From NCBI GenBank assembly GCA_910584955.1, contig CAJUDC010000003.1, positions 1 to 39,928 on the forward strand: a stretch of DNA of 39,928 nucleotides, read 5' to 3'. The position numbers and the translations under genes are program-made. This document shows, piece after piece, positions 7,664 through 16,482 of this stretch. Numbering within the stretch: position 1 is the stretch's first letter; every line of letters begins with the position of its first letter. Under the pieces are notes generated by a model. The model was not told where the DNA came from. It ran no database searches and saw only the letters and a list, made by a program, of their open reading frames with translations. This DNA comes from an uncultured Paraprevotella sp. (GTDB lineage: Bacteria > Bacteroidota > Bacteroidia > Bacteroidales > Bacteroidaceae).

Positions 7664-9106
7664 ATGAACGAAACAACAGAAAAGACGGACCGCCTGTCCG
7701 CTCATCTACGCCAGATTTTACGGCGTCTGCTTACCCTGCTCACCGATAAGGCACCCGAAGAAGAAACCGTCGAATCCATCAAAGCCGGTGTCGACTTCCA
7801 CGGCGCCAAGTTATGGATTCTGATTCTCGCGATATTCGTGGCATCGCTGGGCCTGAACACCAACTCCGCCGCCGTTATCATAGGCGCCATGTTAATATCC
7901 CCCTTGATGGGTCCTATCATGGGGATGGGCCTGGGAGCCGGTATCAACGACTTCGAACTGTTCAAGCGCGCATTCCGCAGTTTTATGACGGCCACGGTAT
8001 TCAGTGTGCTTACAGCAACCGTTTATTTCGTCATCACCCCCATTGCGGAAGCGCAATCCGAACTGCTGGCGCGCACTTCACCCACCATTTACGACGTGCT
8101 CATCGCCCTGTGCGGCGGTATGGCCGGTATCATCGCCCTGTGCAGCACGGGACAGCGCAATGGGAACGTCATTCCGGGCGTAGCCATTGCCACCGCATTG
8201 ATGCCTCCGCTCTGCACCACCGGATTCGGGCTGGCAACCGGCAATTGGGCGTATGCGGCAGGCGCTTTCTATCTGTACCTCATCAACACGATCTTCATTA
8301 GCCTGGCCACTTTTGTGGGAGTGAACATCATGCACTTCCGTAAAAAGGTATTCGTGGACAAACAGCGGGAGCAAAAAGTGAAACGCATCATCACGCTGAT
8401 TACCGTTGTCACCGTACTGCCGGCTTCGTTGCTTACCTACGGTCTGGTCCGCGAGACGGTGTTCACACGAAAGGCCAACCAATACATCAGCCGGGAACTG
8501 GCATTCGAAGGCACACTGGTGCTCTCCCGCGAGATCAACTATCCCAAGAAAAGCATCAAGGTGGTGCTGCTGGGCCAGGAAGTGCCCGAAAAAGAAATCG
8601 AAAAAGTACGCAAGCGAATGGCGGATTACAAACTCAAGGATACGGAATTGCAAGTCGTACAAGGCTCCAACTATCTTGGACTGAAAGATCTGGACAAGTT
8701 CTTGCATGCCAAAGACAACGGAGCCAACAGCAATACCAACAGCGCCAACGCCGAACTGCTGGCCAACCAGCAAAACACGATCCACGCCCTGGAGGAAGAA
8801 CTACGTCCCTACCACCGGCAGCGGAAACTGGCAATAACCTTGCGCGATGAGCTTCGCCCGCTCTTTCCCGAAGTAGAAAGTCTGAGCCTGTGCCGGGGCA
8901 CCACCGTTCACACAGCCGACAGCCTGCTCCCCGACACCACTACCGTAGCCTTGCTCGTGCTCAAGGCACCGTTGCAGGACGACAATAAGGAACGTTTGCA
9001 AACTTGGCTGCAAAAACGAATAGCCTCCCAGGGACAACTACGAATCATTATGGAAAGCGCCGCAACGGCTCCGTCACCGGCCCAACGGACGAAGCGCAAC
9101 CGATAA
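7664..9106 (+). CDS. DUF389 family membrane protein (TIGR00341-like)
   Basis: This 480-residue protein has an N-terminal membrane part (about residues 45-270) with the DUF389 hallmark LGLNTNSAAVIIGAMLISPL followed by GPIMGMGLG. Further segments read GIIALCSTGQ and IPGVAIATALMPPLCTTGFG. The C-terminal half (about 280-470) is soluble, charged and partly coiled-coil-like (LLANQQNTIHALEEEL). The function of the family is not established. It follows the flippase by 26 bases. A soluble domain of this size behind the membrane part is usual in Bacteroidetes members, as far as I recall. Confidence 0.85.
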   Translation: MNETTEKTDRLSAHLRQILRRLLTLLTDKAPEEETVESIKAGVDFHGAKLWILILAIFVASLGLNTNSAAVIIGAMLISPLMGPIMGMGLGAGINDFELFKRAFRSFMTATVFSVLTATVYFVITPIAEAQSELLARTSPTIYDVLIALCGGMAGIIALCSTGQRNGNVIPGVAIATALMPPLCTTGFGLATGNWAYAAGAFYLYLINTIFISLATFVGVNIMHFRKKVFVDKQREQKVKRIITLITVVTVLPASLLTYGLVRETVFTRKANQYISRELAFEGTLVLSREINYPKKSIKVVLLGQEVPEKEIEKVRKRMADYKLKDTELQVVQGSNYLGLKDLDKFLHAKDNGANSNTNSANAELLANQQNTIHALEEELRPYHRQRKLAITLRDELRPLFPEVESLSLCRGTTVHTADSLLPDTTTVALLVLKAPLQDDNKERLQTWLQKRIASQGQLRIIMESAATAPSPAQRTKRNR

Positions 9107-9183
9107 ACGGCCTACCTTCCCGCCCCAAAAGCAACCTCTCCTAAATGGAATCAAATTTATTACATCTATTAAAACCAATAACA

Positions 9184-11352
9184 ATGAAGAAAAAACTGAT
9201 GGCCCTCGCCCTGCTGCTGACCGGATTCGGCAACATACGGGCCGACGAGGGCATGTGGATGCTCAACAACATCGACCCGAGAACAGAGGGTATTATGAAA
9301 AAACTGGGATTGCAGCTCACCGCACAAGAACTGTATAACCCCGACGGCACCTCCCTGAAGGACGCCGTAGTGAACTTCGGCGACTTCTGCTCGGGCGTTG
9401 TCGTATCCCCCGACGGTCTGGTGTTCACCAATCATCACTGCGGCTACGGAAGCATACAGGCGCTCTCCACACCGGAAGACGATATTCTGAAGAACGGATT
9501 CGTGGCCCGCACACGGGCGGAAGAGCGCCCCGCAGAAGGCCTGTTCGTGGCTTTTCTCGACCGTACCGAAGAAGTGACCGGCCGGGTATACGCCGCTCTT
9601 GATTCCATCTATGCGGCCCACCCCGAGGCTGCCAAGAAGTACGGCAAGAACTGGAAAGACAAACTGTACGAAGAGCACGTTTACGACGTATGCCAAAAGA
9701 TTACCGAAGAATATGAGCAGGCCTATCCGAAGATGCGGGCCGAAGTGTTGCCCTATTACCACGGCAACGCTTTCTTTGTGTCGCTCTACCACGTGTTCAA
9801 CGATGTGCGCCTGGTCTTCGCTCCGTCGGAAAGCCTGGGCAAGTTCGGCGGCGACACGGACAACTGGATGTGGCCGCGACAGACAGCTGACTTCAGCGTC
9901 TTCCGCATCTATGCCGATTCACTGAACCAGCCGGCCGACTACAATCCATCCAACCGTCCTTACCAACCGAAACGCTATGCCAAGGTGTCGATGGACGGTT
10001 ACAAACTGGGCGATTACTGCATGACCATCGGCTACCCCGGTTCCACCGACCGTTACCTGTCGTCGTTCGGTATTCAGGAACGGGTGGACATCGAGAACGC
10101 CGCCCGCATCCAGGTGCGCGGCGCCAAACAGGACGTATGGAAGAAATGGATGGACTCCGACCGCACCATCGACCTGAAGTACTCCGCCAAATTCGCCCAA
10201 AGTTCCAATTACTGGAAAAACAGCATCGGCATGAACAAGGCGATCAAAGACCTGAAAGTGATCGAGGAGAAGCAGGAACTGGAAAAGCAGGTGAAAAAAT
10301 GGGCCAATGAAGAAGCCGGCCGCAAGGCACGTTTCGGTAAGGTGTTCACCAACCTGAAGAAGGCCTACAAGGAACGCCGCGAGGCTTACAACGCCCTCAG
10401 TTTCCTGCAAGAATCGTTCTTCGGCGGCATCGAACTGACACGCATCGCCAGTACAGCCAAACGCCTCATCAGCGCCACAGGCGAAAAACAGCGCCAACAG
10501 CTTACCGCCCGGTTGGAAAAGACCTACAAGGACTACGATGCACGCGTGGACAAGGAGACGATGGCCGTTTTGCTGGCCAACTACGCCCGTGAACTCAAAG
10601 GCAAGCATCTGCCCGCCTTCTACACTACCATAAAGAATGAATTCGGCGGCGACTACAAAGCCTATGCCGAAGATCTGTTCAACCGCTCCATGCTGGACGA
10701 CGGTACACCGCAACAGAGCATGGCACCGGACTCGGCCCGCACAGCCGACGATGCCGCCATGACTTGGATGTCGGACATATCGGCTACAGCCACCGGGCTG
10801 ATGAAGGAAATCGAAAAGGCCAACACCCTCATCGAAAGCAATGAAAAGCTACTCTGCCAGGCTATTCTGGAGATGGAACAGGAAAAACCGCATTACTCCG
10901 ACGCCAATTTCAGTATGCGACTGAGCTACGGTTTCGTGGCCGACTACACCAACGAGGGTGTACATCAGACCTATTTCACCCACTCACAGAGCCTGCTCGA
11001 CAAGATAGAGAAGGGAAAAGACAACCCCGACTATCTGATGGAACCGGCCACCACCGCCTTGCTGCGGAAGGCCGACTGGGGACCGTATGCCGACAAGACC
11101 ACAGGCGAAATGCAACTGTGCTTCCTGACGAACAACGACATCACCGGCGGTAACTCCGGCAGCCCGATGTTCAACGGCAAGGGAGAACTTATCGGCCTGG
11201 CCTTCGACGGCAACTGGGATGCCATGAGTAGCGACATCAGTTTCACACAATCGCTCACCCGATGCATCGGTGTAGACATCCGTTTCGTACTTTATCTGAT
11301 GGACCGCTGGGGAGGCGCCCATCATCTGATCGAAGAACTGGGCATACGGTAA
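9184..11352 (+). CDS. S46 family dipeptidyl-peptidase, DPP7-like
   Basis: S46 enzymes are periplasmic or surface serine peptidases that remove dipeptides from the N terminus of oligopeptides. They feed amino acids to asaccharolytic or protein-using Bacteroidales. The protein has 722 residues with a signal peptide (1-20, ending NIRA). The catalytic His is in NHHCGYG (H85) and the catalytic Ser in GGNSGSP (S658). The residue 18 after the Ser, in FDGNW (G676), corresponds to Arg673 of P. gingivalis DPP11. Gly there indicates the DPP7 type, which prefers hydrophobic or aliphatic residues rather than Asp/Glu at P1. An in-frame ATG at 9145 would put extra residues before the signal peptide, so I use 9184. 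A terminator follows. Confidence 0.93.
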   Translation: MKKKLMALALLLTGFGNIRADEGMWMLNNIDPRTEGIMKKLGLQLTAQELYNPDGTSLKDAVVNFGDFCSGVVVSPDGLVFTNHHCGYGSIQALSTPEDDILKNGFVARTRAEERPAEGLFVAFLDRTEEVTGRVYAALDSIYAAHPEAAKKYGKNWKDKLYEEHVYDVCQKITEEYEQAYPKMRAEVLPYYHGNAFFVSLYHVFNDVRLVFAPSESLGKFGGDTDNWMWPRQTADFSVFRIYADSLNQPADYNPSNRPYQPKRYAKVSMDGYKLGDYCMTIGYPGSTDRYLSSFGIQERVDIENAARIQVRGAKQDVWKKWMDSDRTIDLKYSAKFAQSSNYWKNSIGMNKAIKDLKVIEEKQELEKQVKKWANEEAGRKARFGKVFTNLKKAYKERREAYNALSFLQESFFGGIELTRIASTAKRLISATGEKQRQQLTARLEKTYKDYDARVDKETMAVLLANYARELKGKHLPAFYTTIKNEFGGDYKAYAEDLFNRSMLDDGTPQQSMAPDSARTADDAAMTWMSDISATATGLMKEIEKANTLIESNEKLLCQAILEMEQEKPHYSDANFSMRLSYGFVADYTNEGVHQTYFTHSQSLLDKIEKGKDNPDYLMEPATTALLRKADWGPYADKTTGEMQLCFLTNNDITGGNSGSPMFNGKGELIGLAFDGNWDAMSSDISFTQSLTRCIGVDIRFVLYLMDRWGGAHHLIEELGIR

Positions 11353-11391
11353 GCCGTTTCCGTTAGCCCTCGTCCGGCAAACGCCTTTTTT

Positions 11392-11432
11392 TCGCAGCAT
11401 CCGAATCTTTTGTCGGATGCTGCGATTTTTTT
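11392..11432 (+). terminator. Rho-independent terminator after the S46 peptidase gene
   Basis: TCGCAGCATCCGA and TCGGATGCTGCGA form a perfect 13 bp stem with an 8-base loop, followed by seven T (11426-11432). Confidence 0.95.
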
Positions 11433-11479
11433 GTCCCGTCCTCCGCCGTCAATTTCCCTCGTCCGCATCAGAACTTCCC

Positions 11480-11519
11480 TTCAAGGTTTGTTTTATACAC
11501 ATCACACCGCCATCCGCAC
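11480..11519 (+). repeat. Dispersed intergenic repeat, copy B1
   Basis: It begins TTCAAGGTTTG and ends CCGCCATCCGCAC. It matches copy A (4016-4055) at 29 of 40 positions without gaps. Its start, TCAAGGTTTG (11481-11490), is the exact inverse of CAAACCTTGA (11524-11533) in copy B2, giving a 10 bp stem with a 33-base loop. Confidence 0.5.
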
Positions 11520-11521
11520 AA

Positions 11522-11556
11522 ATCAAACCTTGATTTGTACACACTGCGTCATCCGC
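11522..11556 (+). repeat. Dispersed intergenic repeat, copy B2
   Basis: This shorter copy follows directly after B1. It shares CTTGAT-TGTA and CGTCATCCG with copy A but lacks about three bases between them. Confidence 0.4.
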
Positions 11557-11789
11557 TGAAGAAGAAAAGTCCGCCAACGGTATTTCCACCCTGCAAGATC
11601 TCTTCTTACAATACGGCAAACCCCGTTTTTTCCGTTCCAACGGCAAGTCCCATACACACCGCTACCACCGATCGGCAACGAGACCTCTTTATTGGTCTGC
11701 GAACCGCCCCCTGTCAGACATTGTACATTCAAACAATTAATTTATTAGATAATTTTCTTGTTTTCTAACGAAGAAATACTTTTATTTTG

Positions 11790-11797
11790 TATATTTG
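11790..11797 (+). promoter_or_regulatory. Promoter (-7 element) of the Big_2 lipoprotein gene
   Basis: TATATTTG followed by C matches TAnnTTTG. It lies in AT-rich DNA 144 bases before the ATG, giving a long leader. Confidence 0.65.
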
Positions 11798-11805
11798 CAC
11801 AAAAT

Positions 11806-11821
11806 TTAGTACGCATACTAA
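11806..11821. promoter_or_regulatory. Operator-like dyad at the transcription start
   Basis: TTAGTA and TACTAA flank four bases (CGCA), giving a perfect 6+6 inverted repeat. It begins 8 bases after the promoter element, where a repressor would block transcription. No regulator is identified. Confidence 0.35.
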
Positions 11822-11940
11822 TTTCTTTTATCATAAAGAACAACTTTTGATTACGAGAGGAAAATCCGACAGAAACCGACTATAAAAGAACATGTGACGA
11901 CAATAACTATTTTAAAATCCTAAATACTAATTAATTAATC

Positions 11941-13404
11941 ATGAAGAAAATTTTTATCGGGTTGGCTATTTGCCTACCCCTTGTGATGAGCGCATGCAGC
12001 AATGATGACGACGCAGCAGAAAATGCCTGGCAGAGTTCAAGCCCGGCCAGCCTGACGCTGAAAGTGGGAGAGACAGGATCGGTGGCTGTTACCGGCACGG
12101 GCAGTACATACCAATCGAGCGACGAATTTGTAGCCACCGTCAGTACAGACGGTACAGTAACGGGCCGGCATGTCGGCGAAACCCAGATCTATGCCGCCCC
12201 ACACACATTCAACGTCACCGTAACAGGGATCGAGAAAAGCAATCTGGAGGTAGTCACTACCTGGGACGCCAAACAGGAAACAGTGAAAAAAGAACATCAG
12301 GGAGGCCAACAGGAAACCGGACCGGAAAACACACTCTACTACACAAACATCGACGAAGAGGGCGCAAAGGCGATGTACCATTTTACGGGACCGCAGCTAA
12401 AAGCCGTCAACCTGCTCGTTCCCGCAGCCCAGGCCCAGTCTTACATCCGATACCTGCAAGAGCGGTACCAGGTGGCGACACCTTCGGACGAAGACTTCAC
12501 CCCCGTTATCGGCTACAACGCCCAGACATATCCCAAAGCTTCCACAGCCATAGCCTTGCTTTATCAAGGCAAAAATCTGCTGGTTACCTTCTATAAAGCC
12601 CAAGGGGCGGCCAACGAACAAGATGCGGCCGAAAAGATAAAACCCTACATCACGACATTCAACAACCATGTGATGCTGAAAACCAAATCTATCACACTAT
12701 ACGTGGGTGAGGCACAGAGCATCGAGACGAATTTCGATGAAGAGGAATACATAAACTATCAGAGTGAACGACCGTTTGTGGCCTCCGTAAACGGAATGGG
12801 CGAAGTGACGGGAAACCATGTGGGCACCACCACCGTAACAGTAAACGACATCCCTGTAAGCGTTACCGTGAAGGGCAAGGTAAACCTGTATACCGAGCCT
12901 GTACTGGACTGGGGGACGTCCATGAGTTACGTTATCAATCATCATCAAGCCGGAGGAAATATGGAGAGACTGAGTCTACTTGATAACGACGGAAATAAAA
13001 AGGAAGATATATGCAGATACTCCGGTGCAAGGGGGGCAAGCTTTATATACTACTATTTCGGTTTATATAATAAACTTAACTATGCTGAGGTTTACTTGAA
13101 AGCCAATAAAGGCAACAACATTATTCCTTTCCTTGCCGAACGTTACAACTTAATTCAAGACGAGGATCTAATTTTAGGAATAGACGGGAACACCCCTGAA
13201 GAGACCAGCACATTGGTTGCTTTTCGTACAAGCCCCCAACATGTCGGTGCGCCCGATGTCAATCATCCTATAGACGACTACTATATTATCTGTTATGAAG
13301 AATTCGTATATACTCCCGAAGCCAAACAGAAGATTCGACAGCAGAAATCGCGCCCAATCGGTACGTTACCTTTTTATATGAGATACAGCAACAGTGTCCG
13401 ATAA
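11941..13404 (+). CDS. Lipoprotein with two tandem Big_2 plus alpha/beta modules, function unknown
   Basis: The protein has 487 residues and a lipoprotein signal ending VMSAC (Cys19) followed by SNDDD. Acidic residues after the Cys are typical of surface-exported Bacteroidetes lipoproteins. Two Ig-like Big_2 domains are visible at about 38-95 (LTLKVGETGSVAV, then DGTVTGRHVGETQIY) and 249-312 (ITLYVGEAQSIET, then MGEVTGNHVGTTTVTV). Each is followed by a similar module (about 102-222 and 318-455) sharing YLQERY/FLAERY and a following beta segment. I do not recognise that module. The architecture is therefore an internal duplication. The DNA changes from about 57% GC near 12061-12120 to 37-38% in 13021-13140, within the second module. 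The gene is single, with its own promoter. Confidence 0.75.
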   Translation: MKKIFIGLAICLPLVMSACSNDDDAAENAWQSSSPASLTLKVGETGSVAVTGTGSTYQSSDEFVATVSTDGTVTGRHVGETQIYAAPHTFNVTVTGIEKSNLEVVTTWDAKQETVKKEHQGGQQETGPENTLYYTNIDEEGAKAMYHFTGPQLKAVNLLVPAAQAQSYIRYLQERYQVATPSDEDFTPVIGYNAQTYPKASTAIALLYQGKNLLVTFYKAQGAANEQDAAEKIKPYITTFNNHVMLKTKSITLYVGEAQSIETNFDEEEYINYQSERPFVASVNGMGEVTGNHVGTTTVTVNDIPVSVTVKGKVNLYTEPVLDWGTSMSYVINHHQAGGNMERLSLLDNDGNKKEDICRYSGARGASFIYYYFGLYNKLNYAEVYLKANKGNNIIPFLAERYNLIQDEDLILGIDGNTPEETSTLVAFRTSPQHVGAPDVNHPIDDYYIICYEEFVYTPEAKQKIRQQKSRPIGTLPFYMRYSNSVR

Positions 13405-13419
13405 AGGCCATGAATAAAA

Positions 13420-13450
13420 CGCGGGGCATGGATTCTTTCCATGCCCCGCG
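13420..13450. terminator. Terminator between the lipoprotein and DEAD-box helicase genes
   Basis: CGCGGGGCATGGA and TCCATGCCCCGCG form a perfect 13 bp stem with a 5-base loop. On the minus strand the stem is followed by GTTTTATT, so it suits the helicase gene best. On the plus strand the following sequence is only moderately T-rich. Confidence 0.88.
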
Positions 13451-13496
13451 CTCTGTTTCACCAACCCGTCCCAATCCCCGGAACAGGTATACGTCG

Positions 13497-15443
13497 TTAT
13501 TTTTTCTTGGGGAAGCGACGCGCCCATCCTTCTTCCGAGAAATCAGGTTCATTTCCTTTCAACGAGCGTTCGTCGTGGACGAAGAACTGCCGCCAATCGT
13601 CCTTACCCATCTTGGTCTGAGCCGGCATACGGCTGTGCTCGCCTTTCGACGGCTTTCCTTCGGCCCGCTGTTTCTTTTTACTCTTCTTCTGGAACGGCTC
13701 TTCCTCCATCGGGACAAAGCCACCTCCGCCACGAGCACCGCGCCTGGCATGAGAGCCGACCCCTCGACCGCCCTGGCGCTCGCGACGCTTTTTGCCTCCC
13801 GAATCGCCCGTACGATCCTCGCCCGTAGCTTCTTCCACCGTAATACGACGACCTTTTACCTGAATGTCCGACAAGGCCGACACTACACGGCGGGCATCCT
13901 CTTGGGGCACCTCGAAGAAAGAAAAACTCTTCATCAAGTCGATGCGACCGATCTCTACCTTACCATGCACATGGTCGTTCACCAACTTCATGATCTCCTT
14001 GGCATAGAAACCGTCCAGCTTGCCCACACTGACGAAAAGCCTTGTAAAACCGGCTTCAGCCGTGCGCGCACCTTTCTCGCGGCGCTTCTTGCCGTCCTTT
14101 CCGCTACCCCGCTCGGCAGGTTCTTCAATCTCGGGCGCATTGGCATAATATTGCAGAAAGCGACCGAACTCGCGACTGACGACACGTTTGATCAGATCCT
14201 CCTTGTCGAGCCATTCCAGTTTGCGGAACACCTCGGGCAGGAACTGGCCGATTTCCTCGTCATCCACCTCCACACGCTCAATGTCGTCTATCACCTTGTA
14301 AAGCTGCTTGGCACAAATTTCTTTTCCGCTGGGCAACTCCCCTTTGACGAATTGCTTGCCGATAACCTTCTCCACCGAGCGTACCTTACCGCGCTCGCGT
14401 ACGTGAATGATACAGATACTCGTACCCTTCTTTCCGGCACGTCCCGTTCTACCGCTGCGATGCGTGTAGTTCTCAATGTCGTCCGGCATACCGTAGTTAA
14501 TCACATGCGTCAGGTCGTCCACATCCAGTCCGCGCGCCGCCACGTCCGTGGCCACAAGGAACTGTGTGCGGTGCTGACGGAACTTCTGCATCGTCAGGTC
14601 GCGCTGCTGCTGCGACAGTTCACCGTGCAACGCATCGGCATTGTAACCGTCCTGGATCAGTTTATCGGCAACCTCCTGCGTTTCCATACGGGTACGGCAG
14701 AAGATGATGGCGTAGATCTTGGGATAGTAATCTACAATACGTTTCAGCGCCAAGTACTTATCGCGGGCCTGCACCAGGTAATAAACATGATTCACGTTCT
14801 CGGCCCCTTCGTTGCGGGAACCTACGACAATCTCGCGCGCGTTGCGCAAATATTTCTTGGATATACGCTCAATCTCCTTGCTCATCGTTGCAGAGAAGAG
14901 CAACGTGTTCCGGTTGTCAGGCACACCGGCCAGGATGGTGTCGATACTCTCCGTAAAGCCCATCGAAAGCATCTCGTCGGCTTCGTCAAGCACCACATTC
15001 TCCACCTGATCCAGCGAGGCCGCTCCCCGTTCCATCAAATCAATGAGACGCCCGGGTGTGGCCACGATAACCTGCACGCCACGCTTCAGCGCACGGATCT
15101 GATGCTCAATGCTCGCCCCTCCGTAAACGGGCAGTACACGAACCCCGCTGATGTACTTGGAGTAGTTCTCCAGGTCGTCGGCAATCTGCAAACAAAGCTC
15201 GCGGGTGGGACTGAGCACCAGTGCCTGCGTCTCCATCCTCGACGGGTCAATCTTCTGCAACACGGGCAAGCCGTAAGCTGCCGTTTTCCCCGTACCTGTC
15301 TGAGCCAAAGCTACCACATCATTATTTACCCCCAGCAAATAGGGAATCACTTCTTCCTGAACGGGCATCGGGTTTTCGTACCCCTGTTCCTCAATGGCTC
15401 TAAGGATCTCGTCGGACAGGCCTAATTCTTTAAATGTCTTCAA
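13497..15443 (-). CDS. DEAD-box ATP-dependent RNA helicase (DeaD/CsdA type)
   Basis: The protein of 648 residues unwinds RNA duplexes in ribosome assembly, RNA decay or cold adaptation. Visible motifs are the Q-motif Gln (Q29), Walker A AQTGTGKT (47-54), PTREL (79-83), DEAD (153-156) and SAT (184-186). The helicase C domain has HRSGRTGRAGKKG. A DbpA-like RNA-binding domain follows near 470-550 (FTRLFVSVGKLDGFYAKEI). A basic, Arg/Gly/Lys-rich tail runs to the end (RRERQGGRGVGSHARRGARG). That domain order is the DeaD/CsdA layout. A minus-strand promoter lies just upstream, back to back with the promoter of the sugar kinase. Confidence 0.93.
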   Translation of the reverse strand: MKTFKELGLSDEILRAIEEQGYENPMPVQEEVIPYLLGVNNDVVALAQTGTGKTAAYGLPVLQKIDPSRMETQALVLSPTRELCLQIADDLENYSKYISGVRVLPVYGGASIEHQIRALKRGVQVIVATPGRLIDLMERGAASLDQVENVVLDEADEMLSMGFTESIDTILAGVPDNRNTLLFSATMSKEIERISKKYLRNAREIVVGSRNEGAENVNHVYYLVQARDKYLALKRIVDYYPKIYAIIFCRTRMETQEVADKLIQDGYNADALHGELSQQQRDLTMQKFRQHRTQFLVATDVAARGLDVDDLTHVINYGMPDDIENYTHRSGRTGRAGKKGTSICIIHVRERGKVRSVEKVIGKQFVKGELPSGKEICAKQLYKVIDDIERVEVDDEEIGQFLPEVFRKLEWLDKEDLIKRVVSREFGRFLQYYANAPEIEEPAERGSGKDGKKRREKGARTAEAGFTRLFVSVGKLDGFYAKEIMKLVNDHVHGKVEIGRIDLMKSFSFFEVPQEDARRVVSALSDIQVKGRRITVEEATGEDRTGDSGGKKRRERQGGRGVGSHARRGARGGGGFVPMEEEPFQKKSKKKQRAEGKPSKGEHSRMPAQTKMGKDDWRQFFVHDERSLKGNEPDFSEEGWARRFPKKK

Positions 15444-15469
15444 ATTCGTAATTTATTTTAATTCACCTG

Positions 15470-15477
15470 CAAAGGTA
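15470..15477 (-). promoter_or_regulatory. Promoter (-7 element) of the DEAD-box helicase gene
   Basis: On the minus strand this reads TACCTTTG followed by C, matching TAnnTTTG, 26 bases before the helicase start. The plus-strand promoter of the kinase lies 14 bases away. Confidence 0.65.
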
Positions 15478-15491
15478 GAGAAAAAATCATG

Positions 15492-15499
15492 TATCTTTG
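15492..15499 (+). promoter_or_regulatory. Promoter (-7 element) of the PfkB kinase gene
   Basis: TATCTTTG followed by C matches TAnnTTTG. It overlaps a possible upstream start at 15489, which argues for the ATG at 15528. Confidence 0.7.
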
Positions 15500-15527
15500 C
15501 ACGATTACCCATCAAAATGAGAAAGAT

Positions 15528-16451
15528 ATGCGTAAAGTAATCGGTATGGGGGAGACCATCCTCGATATATTGTTCCGCAAGCAACAGCCCGTTGCCGCCA
15601 CCCCCGGCGGTTCTTCGTTCAACAGCACCGTTTCCATCGGACGTACAGGCCTGCCCGCTTTTTTCGTAGGAGACACGGGAAACGATACGCCCGGCCGTCA
15701 GATAGTATCCTTTTTACAGGAAAACGGGGTGGACACCACTCATTTCCATACCCGCGAAGACACGAAATCGGCCGTATCGCTAGCCTATCTGGACGACAAC
15801 AACGATGCCGATTACGTCTTCTACAAAGAGAAACCGCAGCCGAATCCGCACTTCACCTTTCCCGCATTCGAACCGGACGATGTCGTGCTTTTCGGTTCAT
15901 ACTATGCGATATGCCCCGATGTGCATCCCCAAGTCAGCAAATTGCTTTCCGCCGCCCGCCAGCACGGTGCCATCCTGTACTATGACCTGAATTTCCGCCG
16001 GAGCCACCTCCACGAGCTGGACGAACTGATACCCACCATCCATGCCAACTATCGCCTGAGCACGCTCGTACGCGGCTCGGCTGACGACTTCGACATCATG
16101 TATGGCACGAGGAAAGCCGAAGAGATTTACGAACGCCACATCGCTCCGTACTGCCCGCTGTTCCTATGCACCGACGGAGGGAAAGGCATTACGCTCTGTA
16201 CACCGCAAGGAAACCTGCACTTCGACGTGCTTCCCGTAAAGACGGTCAGCAACGTAGGGGCCGGTGACAACTTCAACGCAGGCTTCATCTACGGACTGCT
16301 GACATACGACGTACATCGGGCAGACCTTGCCGCCCTGCCGACCGCTACCTGGGAGAAACTGATTGACTGCGGACGTCGGTTTGCCGCCAATGTATGTGCC
16401 AGCCTGTGCAACAACATCGACCGGGAGTTTGCACGCAATCTTCAAAAATAA
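15528..16451 (+). CDS. PfkB family carbohydrate kinase (fructokinase-like)
   Basis: This is a cytosolic sugar kinase of the ribokinase/PfkB family, 307 residues. The N terminus, GMGETILDILF, and the glycine-rich PGGSSFNSTVSIGRTGLP form the substrate-binding part. NVGAGDNFNAGF near the C terminus is the PfkB signature with the catalytic Asp and anion hole. The sequence resembles Bacteroides proteins annotated as fructokinase, but sugar specificity cannot be read from it. The start at 15528 is supported by the promoter at 15492-15499. It converges with the LOG-family gene at a gap of 31 bases. Confidence 0.9.
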   Translation: MRKVIGMGETILDILFRKQQPVAATPGGSSFNSTVSIGRTGLPAFFVGDTGNDTPGRQIVSFLQENGVDTTHFHTREDTKSAVSLAYLDDNNDADYVFYKEKPQPNPHFTFPAFEPDDVVLFGSYYAICPDVHPQVSKLLSAARQHGAILYYDLNFRRSHLHELDELIPTIHANYRLSTLVRGSADDFDIMYGTRKAEEIYERHIAPYCPLFLCTDGGKGITLCTPQGNLHFDVLPVKTVSNVGAGDNFNAGFIYGLLTYDVHRADLAALPTATWEKLIDCGRRFAANVCASLCNNIDREFARNLQK

Positions 16452-16482
16452 AAAAACGAAAGAAAGCGCCGACGAACAGGTA

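Larger units (their letters stand above)
11353..11940. other. 588-base non-coding region before the Big_2 lipoprotein gene
   Basis: The region contains the peptidase terminator, a double copy of the dispersed repeat (11480-11556), a promoter at 11790-11797, a dyad at 11806-11821 and a leader of roughly 135 bases. Between 11557 and 11750 I see no gene or clear structure. From about 11735 on, the sequence is markedly AT-rich. Confidence 0.6.

Noticed and set aside
9184..11352. The S46 peptidase as an Asp/Glu-specific DPP11
   Set aside because: The specificity position corresponding to Arg673 of DPP11 is Gly676, which points to the DPP7 type.
11433..11789. A transposon or insertion sequence remnant in the long gap before the lipoprotein gene
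   Set aside because: No transposase fragment, terminal inverted repeats or target-site duplication could be seen, only the short dispersed repeat.
13410..15425. A 671-codon open frame on the plus strand opposite the DEAD-box helicase gene
   Set aside because: It is antisense to a clear helicase with all motifs, has no recognisable domain, and has no promoter. Long antisense frames are common in GC-rich genes.
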